DNA of 64,000 bases from Pyrrhosoma nymphula (Eukaryota > Arthropoda > Insecta > Odonata > Coenagrionidae). Positions 9,859-22,240 of the stretch are shown here, one piece after another. Location: NCBI GenBank assembly GCA_963573305.1, contig OY754330.1:5146001-5210000 (forward strand). The letters are read 5' to 3'. The number at the start of each line of letters is the position of its first letter. The stretch's first letter is position 1. The translations under genes were made by a program, and so were the position numbers. Under the pieces are notes generated by a model. That model was not told the origin of the DNA, searched no databases, and was given only the letters and a program-made list of their open reading frames with translations.

Positions 9859-12800
9859 TAGTGATGGGTCGGTCGTGAGAGATCGAATTCTGAGAGCAAG
9901 TTCTCTTAAAAGAAAGATCGATGAACGACTTCTCTCCAATGACCGAGGCGATCTTCACCGATCGCGACAGGAATGATTGCATGACATCAAATATCGATCA
10001 CGAGACTTGAGACCGACCAAAAAAATCTCGAGTGAGTTTTATAACGAGAGATTCCAGAGTTACTCGCTCTTTCGTGAGATGTAGGCAGTTATTTGATGCT
10101 CCGCTCGGTTGCGCTAACAAAGACGCAGCGTAATAACAGTCAACAATTTACATCACGACATAAATATCTTGCATCGAGAGAGTTTTACCAGTTTTGCTGG
10201 CTCGCTTTTTAGTAGAATAATAATATCATTAAAAATGAAGACCGAATCCGTTACACTGACGGCAAAGAGACAGCTGGGTTAAGATTCAAAAGGAATGCAA
10301 TGGAAATTAAACATGATCCAGGTACTTATCCGTTTGTTAATTCGCCAAGCAATGCATTATTTGTTACTGCGTTGGCTATGTAGTGCCGTTATTTATTACG
10401 TGCAATAGGTTAATCGTCACTTGTAAGTAGTATAGTACAATACTATATCCCTATGAATTGTTTTCCTTGGCCGCGACGAGTCGTAAATTGTGTGATAATT
10501 AAATATCTGAGTCTATGACGTGATCGCTTAGAAATCAAACCTGATACCCATGCCACTGTATTATATATATATATACCGGCCGTTTATATAAACAACTGTG
10601 ATTCATATTGCCAATGCATTTTAAAAATTCAACTCCGCTCCTTTCTCTTCAATCACTTTTTCTAGACTTTGATGGAGTTGCTGTCAATCAAGAATGTTTC
10701 CAGTGCTTCATTGGATGTCCGTTGGCTTTCCCTTCGTCTGAATTTTCTTCCCATATGTCTTCCAAAGTACCGGCGTGTTAAAATCACCGGTGAATTCATC
10801 CAGAATTGTTTGTTTTTGGAATGCAGTTTGCTTTTGGTGTTATTTCAAATATTTTTAACTGCAATCTCATCAGCGAATCTTTTTTTCGGAGAATAAAATT
10901 TCGTATGTGCCAATAACTCTCCTTTTCATTTAGAGGAATGGTATTTGAAGAACTTGATTCAGGGAATAATAGCGTGATTCCAGTTAATATAGGTTAGATC
11001 CAAACACCGTTCGAGACATGATAACTGCAAATTATGATTACCCACAGGTAATTTGATTCATACTTTCATCATTATACTTTTGTAGTGAATAGTAAGTTAA
11101 AAAAATGTACATAGGCTTGATCAGTAAATATCATGATATTTACTGCAGTATGAGTTTCCGGAATTTCATTTGCATTTGCACTGAGTGTAGCTTCAATAAA
11201 CGGTACAATGTAAATATCGTAATACTGTAATTGGTTGTAAGCAAAAATGAATTACATGAGTGGGCCATTACATCAGCCTTAGGCATCCCATTGAAATGGG
11301 CAAGGAGTTATTTCAATCAAAATGTACTAACATGTTTAGTAAGGCAATATATGACTTCATACCACCGATACTGTGTCACTTTAAATTGGCATAAATGCTG
11401 TATGTGAGCAATTAAATAATAAAGACTATTTCTGCGTGCAATAGAGCATCATATACTGTAAAATAGTTCTGGAAATTTGTAATCATCGTATCATCCATCA
11501 AAGTGTGTATTCGAACATGGCTTGTACACAGGAGCTTAGACCATATTCATTTAAAATTTAATTCCTTGGAAAGGACAAATTAAAATTTCTGATAGTACTA
11601 ATTACTCATTGCACATCCAAAATCCCTGGTAAATATTTAGCAGGAAAATTTAGAAGGAACCTGCAGGAAGTTAGCAGAACATTCATGAGGATAATCAGAA
11701 ACCTATAGTGGCAAAGAAAATCTTATTTTAGTTTAAAAACTGATGCCTATCTTAAACATTGGTGGAGTAATGCAATTATAGCATTGGACTGTTATCAACG
11801 TCTATTCATTCCACATGCAGTTATCATTCCACATTCACTTTAATTCTTATATTTGCCTGACCATGACATTTTACCACCATTATAATGGTATACAGATAGC
11901 TTAACAGACATATATTTCAGTGGTCAGTTACCACTCCACCCTTCCTGCTTCAAAAATTTCTTTCCTTAAAATGATTCAATTTAGTTCTGCGCATCACATC
12001 CATTCATTTCAATTGCCTATATTTTTCCTACCTCTCCCAACGAAGCAAACCTTTCCCTTCAAAAGTGCCTTTCAGGACCTCATTTCCTCTTAATTACCTA
12101 CTATCTGACATAAAGTGGACTCCTAAATTTCCTTCACTGTTATATGTAACTTCAATGCCTAGTAAAGTATCTCTCAACTTCTCTTCTATCTTACTTTCAT
12201 TATCCTTCTCGAGAGCCACTCCACATATAGCTTTAGTCTAATCTCACCCTCTCAACATTAGCCAATGGTTTAGATCCACCGAAGTCCACAACCCTTTATA
12301 AAACCTTCCAAAACAACCTTTTGTTTGCATCCTATATCAGGACTTGAGGCATTACATATCCCCCATAATTCTTGAATATTGCTGATATTTAATATCTTGA
12401 GTAGGACACCTCGTTCCACTAAAATTCTGCCCCAGTTACAACTTTTTTCCACTATTTGTTTTTTGCTATTTGTCTTAAGCCTCTAATGGTTTCTACTCAA
12501 TGACCATTCTCAATCTATACTCTGGAGTGAGCTGGCAAGCCACTTACCATGAGAAAAAATATCCACAGATGCTGAGTGGACTATGTACCCTTCGTTCCTG
12601 CTCTTCGTCCAATCTGGCATGTGTGAGCCTAACAGCTATAATTACCCTTGTTAATTTCTACTACAGGTAAACAATACACCATAGCATGTCCTTTGATAAC
12701 ATTTGATTAATATTCATAAATTTACCAAAGATCATGACAATAGGAGTCGACTTAAGACTAAATCATATTGGGGTTTCAAGGAACATATTCAAAATAAGCC

Positions 12801-12889
12801 AAGTAGAAATTGTAAAAAACCTACACCAACATTTATTTCACTTATTGATCATTAAAAATAAATGGATCTATGAATGGTTGCACAACCCT

Positions 12890-13030
12890 TAGTTTTCATC
12901 ACCCCTGATGACAATGACTGAGTCAGACATCGAAACGTCAGCCTACATGGAGACCATCACCCTGTTGGAAACCCGAGAAAGCTTCTTAGGTTCCTCATAT
13001 CAGTGAAATAAATAATATTAATAATATGTA
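12890..13030 (+). repeat. Penelope-type 3' end nested in the hAT element
   Basis: CTGATGA at 12905-12911 is followed by a short self-complementary stretch (TGAC/GTCA around 12916-12927) and then GAAACGTC at 12932-12939. The sequence then runs into an A/T-rich tail with ATAAATAATATT-like repeats at about 13008-13027. CTGATGA-stem-GAAAC-GTC matches the conserved bases of the hammerhead ribozyme, including a GTC cleavage triplet, as reported for Penelope-like retroelements. The base of stem II is mismatched (C opposite C), so it is probably an inactive relic. It marks a retroelement insertion older or younger than the hAT; the order is not resolved. Confidence 0.5.
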
Positions 13031-15214
13031 ACAGCATTCATTAAGCATGAAGCATTATAGACCAAATCCATTTTACACTAAAATTTTGTTATAAGTGAAA
13101 AATCATTGATTACCTACCATTGCTTTATTATCCATCCATGACCCTCTTCTCCATTAACTTCTTCAATTTATAAAAGGGTGTTACCAAAACTATGAGTGCA
13201 TACTTGACTTAAATTATGACAGACATTTAATTTAAATGAAAGCATAAAAAATAATTTTATTCTGATCAAGTTGACTTTAAGTCACACAGGAACGACATCT
13301 GTACACTTAAGTTGACTGCTAAGTAATTGAGTACCTGGATAACTTGAGGCACACAACTTATCACATGATATTGTTTGCTCTCTGCTGTTAGTGATGTCTG
13401 TTTGGATTTGGAAACTGGCTCTCTTATAATAATTTACTCCATAATACCCTATATTGGCATATATCCTTTGCCTCTATTGCATTCATACATTACTTCATTC
13501 ACACTCTCTCCTATTCTTAAGACTCCTAATCTTCCTCCTATAATGTCTCTTCCACCACATCATGAACCCACAATTTTTTCCATCTTCCTCTTACGCTATT
13601 CACTCCTCAATCACAATCCTGTTCCAATACTCAACTCTAATCTATTATTTAAACATTGCCAAACCCACAGAGAATAATCCTTTCATAAAGTCCATTACGG
13701 TAGCATGAAGGAAGAGATATTTTCAAAATGTCACAAGAAAATTAATAAAAAGATATTAGCTTTAGTTCCCATAAGTATCCAGTAAGTATATCAAGCAAAA
13801 ATCAACATGAAATACACTCAGAATCTTTACTCTTAAAAATCCAAGATGGTATGTATATTGTTCTAGCAAATTCAATGATTGCATGGGGGAAATAAACATT
13901 TGTCACAGTATGCACAGCTGATTTTTCTTCTTTGAATCAAAACTAGGTATGACATACAACTGTTATAACTCATATGATATGTAAACACTACTGTTTTCTG
14001 ATTACAGTTCTATAATGTAGAGAGAACTGGCAGAGTGGATATTGGTCTGAAGTTATTGATGGCTATAACCATTGATAAGCACTAAACCATTGTGTAAATT
14101 AATAATTGATCAGAGGCTATTCCTTGCAAAGATAATAAACATATATATTGAGGTCAGTTATTTAGTAAACATTCTTATAACCTGATTGTTCCATGCATTT
14201 CATAAAATCTACAGAGTAAACTAGTTATCATTTTGCCTAGATATAGTATTCCCTACCTGTTACATGATATAGTCTAGTAAATGGCAACTAGAGTAGCAAT
14301 CAGATAGCAGAGAAACTCACTGACGCTTACATATTTTATTGCATTGAATTGGTGCTTCTTAATGATAGCAGCAATTCATCTAGAGGAAGAACGAATGTAG
14401 TGGGTTTAAAATTAGCACTGTCAGTGCCAAACAATTTAAGAAGATTCATCACATCCTGCAATCAGTTTTTAAATCCCTACTCATACAAATCATAATAACA
14501 AATATTTTGTGTGTATTAGGCATTTCTTATAGGTAGCTTAGAAGCAATATATGTTAACACTTACTGATAAGAATTTGATATGTATAACTGTTGAATACCC
14601 TGTAAGACATAACTATAATAATCAAATCGTTTTCGTAACCAATTAACATCTCCAATGTACGGGCAAAAGCATTTTGTGAGGGGGAATTAATATAGCACTA
14701 AAGATTCAATACTATAACAAAGTGCATTTTTACTGAATATACATTTTATTGAAAGGTACGCAGGTACATATACAAACCATCATTTAATAATATGCTTTTT
14801 AAACATTTAGAATCTATGTGGCATTGCGAAAAACATATTTACTGAACATCAATATAATTGACTAGTTTGATTAGTTATCTAAGTGACGAAGTGCATGGTG
14901 AAACCCCAACGATTTTAATCGATGGCAACAAACGAAGCATGTTTTGTAAGGAGCGTTTTACATTAGATATAAATCACTCAAGTGGCTGAAAAAATTCATA
15001 TATTTCAACAAATATTGAGAATAGTAAACGTGAAGTCCTATTCAGTTCACTTTGGCACAAGAAGTGCTTCACGAGAAGAAAACAACATCACGACAGAAGC
15101 AACTTCACAAAAAAGTATTCATCGTAGGACTGATTGTTATTATTAGAATCACAGATATATATATACACAGCGAATGTCTTGGACTCCTGTATTTGCACTA
15201 ATACCCTGAATTTA

Positions 15215-15680
15215 TGCTTTATATTTACGATGTAAACAATAAACGACGAATATTACGTTAGCCTATGAACAAATCTTCGATTTTGGCATTTATTAATATG
15301 GTAAGCACTCGACGATCACGAGACAGTATTTCAGAAGCACAGTAACTAAATTATAGATACATAGTACGATGTAAACAAACCTTTACCAAAGTTGAACGTT
15401 CGCTTTTTTACATGCAATTCACTCTTAGACAAACACAGCAGCAAACTATGAGATTATTTCAGGGGTACTGTAACTTAAAAATCTACGACGTAAACAAACA
15501 AAAACCCACCATTAACTTCACTATATAGGCTATTTTTGAAGCACTAACTCTTGGTAAATTTACGACATAAACAATAACTTTAGCATAAGTTGAACATACA
15601 CTTTCTTCGTGTAACTCACGTCCAGAAACACAACGCAATATTATGCCATTTCAGAAGCACAGAAACTTTTATAACCTCCA
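15215..15680. repeat. Degenerate tandem repeats near the right end of the hAT element
   Basis: A unit of about 80-140 bases recurs three to four times. The landmark TACGAYGTAAACAA occurs near 15229, 15366 and 15485 with a variant near 15564. The landmark ATTTCAGAAGCACAGTAACT occurs near 15330 and, in diverged form, near 15453, 15528 and 15648. Another shared block starts AAGTTGAAC near 15393 and 15586. Such subterminal repeats are common in hAT elements and may have bound transposase, but they lie about 1 kb from the end, so that role is only a suggestion. Confidence 0.55.
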
Positions 15681-16527
15681 TGGTGTATTTCCTGTCATAA
15701 CACATCCATTAGGAGCGTAAGTCTACCTAACACAAATAACCTTTAAATATCAAAATATCACCACAAGAACACACGCAATACATCACAGCACATATAACAT
15801 TTGTAATCACTGAATTTCCGTAATTGCATTGTCACTTAAATACACGATAAACCATCGTTTCAATATTCTCGACAAATATTACGTCTCGTGAACAAGTGAA
15901 ACAGACTGTAATGGAAAATTGAATTTTAGTGCTACAGTCGGATAATTTGCTTTAAATTCTTACAGCCAAAAGAAAACGTTGATCGTTTCGAACTACATAC
16001 CAAAATAAAATTTCGCTACTAAATTAGTATTAATCATTGGTTTCTATAATGAGTTGTTAATAATTTGTGGTCGATAAAATGTCACTCTTCAATAGTTTTG
16101 TAATCAAGTGGGATATTCCTAATATTCTTCGTATAACTATACTTAAAATCACAAACCAAGAGCATTTGGTAAAAACAAAACAAACCTTCGCACGATTGCA
16201 CACTTGTGCCTTCAATTGTTTTCAAAGAATTACCCACAACTCCACGGACACCGGCACTGAACGAGGTAGCTGCACTGAAACTCTGTGCCTGCTCTGTGCT
16301 ATCAAGAGCATAGCTGTACACCTCGGTCATGCTTACAGTATGAAACTCACGAACGACCAGATTTTTTATCTATCACGATTTTCCTGAGAGATCATTGATC
16401 GTAGGCAACTTGGACTGCTCACTAGCTGGAAAATCGGTCTCTCTGATCGACGATCGAAGATCGAATCACAAGCGGGAGTGACCGACGCGACCGAAATCTC
16501 TCAAAAGACCGACTTTGCCCATCACTA

Positions 16528-16535
16528 ATCATGAC
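16528..16535. repeat. Target-site duplication, right (ATCATGAC)
   Basis: Identical to 9851-9858 and immediately adjacent to the right TAGTGATGGG terminus; see the transposon entry. Confidence 0.9.
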
Positions 16536-17059
16536 TCTTATATTCATTGCTTCCGTATACTGCTTCATGTTCTAGCATATTCCTAATACGTATTTTCTTA
16601 CGATATTGACACACTGTCATGAGACTAACGGTCCACAGAGACAAAACGTTTTCATCGATCAGGGTAGTGAGAGAATACATGGATTTTGGATGGATTCTAA
16701 AAATGGATTTTGGGACGCAAATATTTTGTCAAAGTAAGTTTTTGATTATTCTCCCGCGCTGTTCGTGATGGAAGGGCAGCAGACGAAAAGAGGAGAAGAT
16801 ATTTTATTTCTTAGAGGGCGCAACGCCAGTAATTATTAGCGAGCGTAAGGCTTAAAATTGTTCCAAATTGCTATGCTGCATATGTTATGATTTAAGTTTT
16901 CCATTTGGTCACGTTTTTGCTTTCGGCCACACTGATTGTATTGCATTATACAGCGAGACTTTTCACCGACCCTTCTGTCGGCTTCGTCAAGCAATAAAAA
17001 ATCTTTTGGACCATGATATGGATATATTTGGCGGTTGCAGCAATGGTGACCGATCCCAT
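16536..17059. other. Unassigned; possibly upstream part of the Penelope remnant
   Basis: Short open frames only (16868-17071 plus). The sequence lies directly upstream of a recognisable GIY-YIG remnant and could be the decayed linker or reverse transcriptase part of the same element, but I cannot match it to RT motifs. Confidence 0.3.
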
Positions 17060-17470
17060 TTGAATTTTTGATCACCATACGTATGGGATTTTAGTTGTGG
17101 AAGAGTGTACGTTGGAGAATCTGGCCACTCAGCGAGATAACGTATTAAGGAGCACGAAAGGGCGATTGAGAAGAGAGATTGGTACCACGATGTCGTCGCG
17201 GAACACAAAATGTCCAGATAAAACGCACGCTATAAGGTTGAATGAGACTAACCATCTGTCAAAAGAAATGGAGTATTTCCCACGACTAACCCGTGTGAAG
17301 TATTTGAGGTACATAATAAAATACCTATAGCGTCAACAGGGACAATGGGTACGAACCTCTATGCGTATTGAAAAGGGTGATCAAAAATACAAACGGGAAT
17401 GGTTAGTCGCAATCGAAAGCTGTAGCCTTAAAAAAGACGAGGGTCGCAATGAATGCGGCTCGGTAGGATT
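17060..17470 (+). pseudogene. Penelope-like element GIY-YIG endonuclease remnant
   Basis: One plus-strand frame beginning near 17078 reads YVWDFSCGRVYVGESGHSAR, a stop, then RIKEHERAIEKRDWYHDVV and AEHKMSR. A second frame then continues with HAIRLNETNHLSKEMEY and FPRLTR (17230-17298). This order (C-G-x-V-Y-V-G-E-x-G, R-x-x-E-H, AEH, then a conserved KE(M/I)xxxxRxxRE tail) matches the GIY-YIG endonuclease domain at the C-terminus of Penelope-like retroelements. That domain nicks target DNA for insertion. At least two stops and one frameshift are present, so it is non-functional. The remnant lies about 0.5 kb downstream of the hAT insertion and 0.55 kb upstream of a SINE. Confidence 0.7.
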
Positions 17471-18017
17471 TACACCTGTAGGCGTACACTCCAGAATTAA
17501 TTATCAGGCACACCAATCAGTGAATTAGCGAGTAATTCTGGGTGTACAAAAGAAGCTAGTTAATGACAAAATACGTGAAAAAGTATTTAACTATACTGGC
17601 GAGATGCAATCAATCACAACTCCTAACCTCTGTAATAATTAACACTCCGTCAACAATGCATATCTTATTGATTCGGATGCTTCTTCCTCTGTTGAAATTA
17701 CTATATGTGATATTACCACAAGTTTTCTTTTTAAATATCATGGCACAAAACCAAGTATTCCTCATAATATGAATATTTGAGGGTCAATGCAATTATCGCG
17801 TAATTCTTTATGAAGTCTTTAAGTATTCACAGCATCTAATAAACTCAATGTAATAAGTTTAGATATTTTGGATATTATTCACTAGACATGTGTATCTAGA
17901 CATGTATGTAGACAATACCTATCATTTTGTATCAAAAAAGTTTTGAAATTAAAGAACTACCTACATCTATACATTTTGCATGCTTTGTACGTCAACTACT
18001 AAGATAAACGCAACCTT
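17471..18017. other. Unassigned AT-rich DNA
   Basis: A 9-bp inverted repeat (CCAGAATTA/TAATTCTGG) lies at about 17491-17545. Nothing else is recognised. Confidence 0.35.
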
Positions 18018-18226
18018 ACTTATTTATGCACCAAATTCGGCGAAATTCACCATGAAAAAATAATTTGACTTGACCTGGATTCGAACCCAGACCTTCCAAT
18101 TGCCGGTAAGGTGTGTTTGCCAGTTACATCACCAATTTCACCGTTTATTGGTGCATATAACTTCGCACCCATGCGCGTGACTGCGTCCCACATCAAAAGT
18201 GCAATCGCAATGATTGGAAAACTTAC
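18018..18226 (-). repeat. tRNA-derived SINE, family B (full copy)
   Basis: The minus strand carries an exact B box GGTTCGAATCC at 18087-18077, preceded by a tRNA-like head with a plausible A-box region near 18130. On both sides are segments shared with 57611-57755: the block containing ATTGCGATTGCAC and GCAGTCACGCGC on one side, and TTTTTTCATGG...TTTC on the other. The repeat is therefore dispersed and tRNA-derived. Here the head is internal rather than at the 5' edge, so the unit may be a composite. Pol III transcription would run on the minus strand. Confidence 0.65.
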
Positions 18227-19200
18227 TGATTTAATCAATTTATGAAGAAAACGCAAACAATGTGTAAACTGATATCTCGAAGATTGTATGCGGAATATTT
18301 AAAGCAATATCAAAGGGCAGATGCCGAGCTGGATGCTATCGCGATGTTGAATCATGTAAGTGCAAAATTATTTCTAATGGTTTCAAAATAACCTCGGATT
18401 CACAATGATAAGGCAAAGAAACTTGGTCGCTGACGCAGAGCTGAAAATTAGCGTCTCCTCATCTTTGGAGTCACTCAAGCGTCGCAGCGCAGACAACACG
18501 GGGGATGCAGACCTTATTAATGGACGTTTTAGTCTAAATCTGATGAAAATTTTAAAAAACTAGTCTTTGGTGCCGAGCACATAATCATCAATCATCGTCG
18601 AAAAAGCCTTTTACAATTATAGCACCATTCCAGACACAGCCACTGCCGTTGAGATAAAGAAATTTTCATGTGAAAAAAACAGAAACATTTATTCTCATTG
18701 AAATAGGAGAAAATGAATACATAAGATAAAACAGTAACTTGTTCCTCATTATACGTAGGAGATACAGACTATGGATCGTCGTGAATTCTTTCATTAATGC
18801 TTGTTCTTACAGGAGAATGAGATGATCTCTGTCGGGGCCAATAAAGGCTAACAAGACACACCAATTTAGGGCCTAAAGACGAGCACTTACATGCCTAAGG
18901 ATTCATCTATTTAAATAATTCAGAAAAAGATCAACGACGTTATATGAATTGAATAACCAATTCATTTTTCTAACCTCCTCAAAGCTTGCTTCAATTTCGA
19001 CAAATAAGTCGAGCTATGTGCATCGTTTTTACTCACTGCTTCGCACTAGAGCCAATCAAGGCAGACATTTCTGTCCTCCACAGAACCAGCATGTTGCTGG
19101 CTGAGAAGAAAAAAAAATCCCCTCAAAAAGAATATTTTCAGTTTTTCATTGTTTTCAACGCCAATAACGTGAATGATTAGAAACGATTAAAGTGTAACGG
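18227..19200. other. Unassigned DNA
   Basis: No gene or repeat recognised; short open frames only. Confidence 0.4.
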
Positions 19201-19410
19201 TTAATGACTCACTCTTTCGACCAGGAGAGAGGTATGCCGAGTTTGAATTTGGCAGATAATATGGAGATCACTTTCTTCCTGCGCAACGTGAACAAGAACA
19301 TATTCGAGGCAGCAAATCCATACCCGGTCACGAAAATCAAACTCGGGCCTAGGACATTTTGATTTTCCGATCGGGCAAGCAAATACGTAGGTGCCCCAAT
19401 GCCTCAAGGC
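19201..19410 (-). repeat. Possible SINE-like segment
   Basis: On the minus strand, a segment at about 19350-19340 (AGTTTGATTTTCG) resembles a decayed B box. It is followed by sequence of the kind seen in SINE bodies. There is no second copy in this window and the match is weak. Confidence 0.2.
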
Positions 19411-20580
19411 ACCTGCCGCAATCAGAGCAAATCAGTGGCGCTAGCATCCTTGACAAGTGGCTCTTTCTTTCCCCCAACAACACACCCGTCGATGGAAAAG
19501 TTATGGTCCCGAGGCCCCCCCGATGGTAGCTCCACCACCCCCACGCCCCTCTCCTAAGCGGCCACGGCCTCCTCCGTTGACGGGGGTGGGGCGGGGCAGG
19601 GGCGGGGGGCAAGGAAAAGGCCTCCGAATCTAAGCGAAGCGCCTCCCACCGACCGGACCGAGCAACACACTTCAAACGACTTGGAGGTTCAGGATTTTTC
19701 CCGAAGGTATAAGGACGATGGGGCGGGGGGGGAGATATAGGTGGGTGGGTGGGTGGTTGGTGGCGGACTGGGTGGGAATAGAAAGAAGGGTGGTTGGACT
19801 GGTTGTTGGCCGGGGTTGGGAGTGGGGCGGGGGGCGCTGCTTGTGCGGATGAAATAAAAGGAAGTCGACCGAGAAGGCTTCATTACTAAAACTCTACCGC
19901 ACTCTCTCTCTCTCTCCACGTAATAATTAATCCCGTCCCATCCTCAGCATCCACTCGAAACATGTCCCCCCCCTCTCCTTCCCCCCCCTCGCCCCGACCC
20001 CCAACCGCCGCCCTCCCGAGCCAAAACTCGAACCGGGCCCTCCCTCCTCCTCCTCCCTATCACCCCCAACCCCTCCGTCTGCGGAGACGATGAGTTATGA
20101 GGGAGCACTTGCCATCGCTTGCTGTTGTTGTTGTCTTCGGTGTTACGTGGGGGCTGCCACCCCCCCCCCCCCACCGCCCCCCTCCGCCCCTCCCGGAGAC
20201 TCGCCTTGACGCCGTTGTCCTCCAAACCCCTCTCTCTTGCCCTCAACCGACAAATGAACGCTGGACGGCGAAGCAGCGATGATGCCTCTCCCTCTATTCC
20301 TCCTCTCCCGCCCTCTATCATTCCATATTCATGTCGCGAACAGACTTGCATGTAATTCCCTTCACCCCATTCTAGAATTTCATTCACAAAACGGACTTTT
20401 ATACGCCTCTGGAACTCCTCACCCCCTCCTCTCCCCTCACACTCCTTTGCAAGCACAACCTACACGCAACACGGGACCCTCCCCACCGCCCCCCCGATAA
20501 ATAATTGGTCCCGAATCCCCCCGATTGCCCGTCCTTCCCCCAGGGGCAATCCACGATCGTACTTCTATTCCATTCCTTAA
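19411..20580. other. C/G-tract island with (CT)n
   Basis: Strongly C/G-rich DNA with repeated homopolymer runs (for example C runs at 19968-19987 and 20158-20171) and a (CT)n microsatellite at 19902-19916. Open frames on both strands (19944-20456 minus, 20097-20500 plus) are Gly/Arg- or Pro-rich low complexity. They are mutually overlapping, so none is called. G-quadruplex-forming potential is high on the minus strand. Confidence 0.45.
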
Positions 20581-21419
20581 AACCCACTCCAGAAGCAGAT
20601 TTCGACGATCGTCATATTTTCCCAAAGGCAACAAATGAATTCGCGGCAATGGTTGTCATTAATCGTAAAGTTGGATATATTTCACTTCATTTTGAATTGT
20701 CTTTAAAAAAGCGGAATACTCCTGGTCTGTTGTTGTGTAATCTCTGCACAAACATTTTATCTGCGGAGCTTAAAGGACACCTCTCAAAGAACAAGTGCAA
20801 TTTTTCCCCACAGGTGATTTTAATGAAGAATCATAATTAGTAATAATTTTTATGCCTACTTAGATCTTTCACGTTAAAATATATGCATAGGAATACGATA
20901 GCACAACGGAGTGACAGCTTCATAACTGTGCACTTTCAAAATGTCGACATTTCTTGTTCTTCACGTGCGCACTCGTTGGGCTTAATCAGAGCCCGTTCAC
21001 GGAAAAATCGCACGCATCTCTGGATAAACCTAAACATTACATTCCGGTCGTGAACAAAGGGATTACCCGTCATATATATATATTCCCCCAACCATTCGCA
21101 GAAAAACGCGTCGTGTTAGCGTCTTCGATTTCATCTCCCACCCATTCATTCTTCGGTGGACCTCGGGGCGCTCATATCCTTTTATCCATCATTCTTTTGT
21201 TGGACTACATTTCAGTCCTTACTTAGCTTTTATTCTGTCATTCACTACATTCGCCAACAGCAGTTTAGCATTCTAAAGAAAGGGAACTGAAAATCAAACA
21301 TTTTTCAATGATATTCTAACGTAAATAAGGACGCGCTTTCTTAATCTTGGCAAGTAAATGGGCTTAAACCAAGAATCTCCGCGTCGGGCAAATTACCGAC
21401 TTTGACCGGGATTAGTCTT
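20581..21419. other. Unassigned AT-rich DNA
   Basis: Short open frames at 20505-20840 and 20954-21226 (plus) have no recognisable domain. A (TA)n tract lies near 21072-21085. Confidence 0.4.
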
Positions 21420-22240
21420 TCTCCTCCCTTTCCCAATCCTACCATTCGCGCTCAACCTCCTCCCTTATCACCCTCGGCCAAAGGGAAGTCAAATTGAGAA
21501 AAGACAAGACAAGCGGGAGGGGGGTCCCTTTCACCCCCCTACCCACCCCTAGTACCTCTTCTTTCCCTTCCCGAGGAGGGCAAGAGAGTACTCGGAGGTG
21601 GTTGTGTGTCCACGGAGGAAGATGAAGTGGAGGAGAGATGTACCCCCCCCCTTTTGCACCCCCCTACCCCCACCCACTATATTACGATCGCATCTTCCTC
21701 GCACGGGGAGCATGCCGGGACGGCGTAGAAGAGGAGAGCAGAGAGAGAGACAACTCGACTTGTGGGAAGGCGGCCGCAGGGCATGCTGGGATGCGAGGGG
21801 CGGCCGAGGAGGAGATGACAAGGGGAAAAATGGCCAGGTGGTCGTAAAAATCTTCCCGCGCCGCCTTCGGAAATTTTACGACTGTCTATAAGGCCCCGTT
21901 CGCCCTCCCTTTGAATATGCATTGGAGATCCAAAAGGACATCGCAGGCCAACTAATCATCGCAAGTCGGATGGACGAGAGGGCGAGGGGGAGGGAGGGGT
22001 GGGAGGGAGGGCGGCCAGGGAGGGGGTGGAGGAGGGACGCTTGCTTTCCCACACCCAGTCACCACCGCCTCCCGCGACGAGAAGTGACCTCCGCGTGAGA
22101 GTGCGTGGGTGCGTCCTATCACCCATCCCTCCCCCTGCATCCTATGTACCTCTTTGAGGGCGCGGCGCCTATCCCCCCCCCCAAACCCCCCCCAACAACC
22201 CCCCCCAATACCGCTCACAGCTGTCGGAGTGACGCTTTTA
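21420..22240. other. C/G-tract island
   Basis: A second GC-rich island with C runs (21640-21650, 22171-22204) and G runs (21984-22036). Overlapping frames on both strands reflect composition. No domain is seen. Confidence 0.45.

Larger units (their letters stand above)
9859..16527. mobile_element. 6.67-kb non-autonomous hAT-like transposon
   Basis: The left end at 9859 begins TAGTGATGGG; the right end at 16527, read inward on the minus strand, also begins TAGTGATGGG. An identical 8-bp duplication ATCATGAC flanks both ends exactly. Ten-base termini of T/CA-G-TG type with 8-bp duplications define hAT transposons. Both subterminal regions (about 9870-10080 and 16330-16510) are enriched in GATCG-containing motifs, plausibly transposase-binding sites. 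The 6.67-kb interior is AT-rich, with no open frame over about 100 codons and no BED finger or hAT dimerisation motif that I can see. It therefore cannot encode its own transposase and must have been moved in trans, or it lost the gene. It contains a nested Penelope-type 3' end (12.9 kb) and degenerate tandem repeats (15.2-15.7 kb). Confidence 0.85.

Noticed and set aside
15215..15680. CRISPR-like array
   Set aside because: Units are strongly diverged, unequal in length and not separated by unique spacers; the setting is eukaryotic.
9859..16527. Autonomous hAT with an intron-containing transposase
   Set aside because: No BED finger, catalytic or dimerisation motif could be seen in any short frame; without a profile search I can only say it is not apparent.
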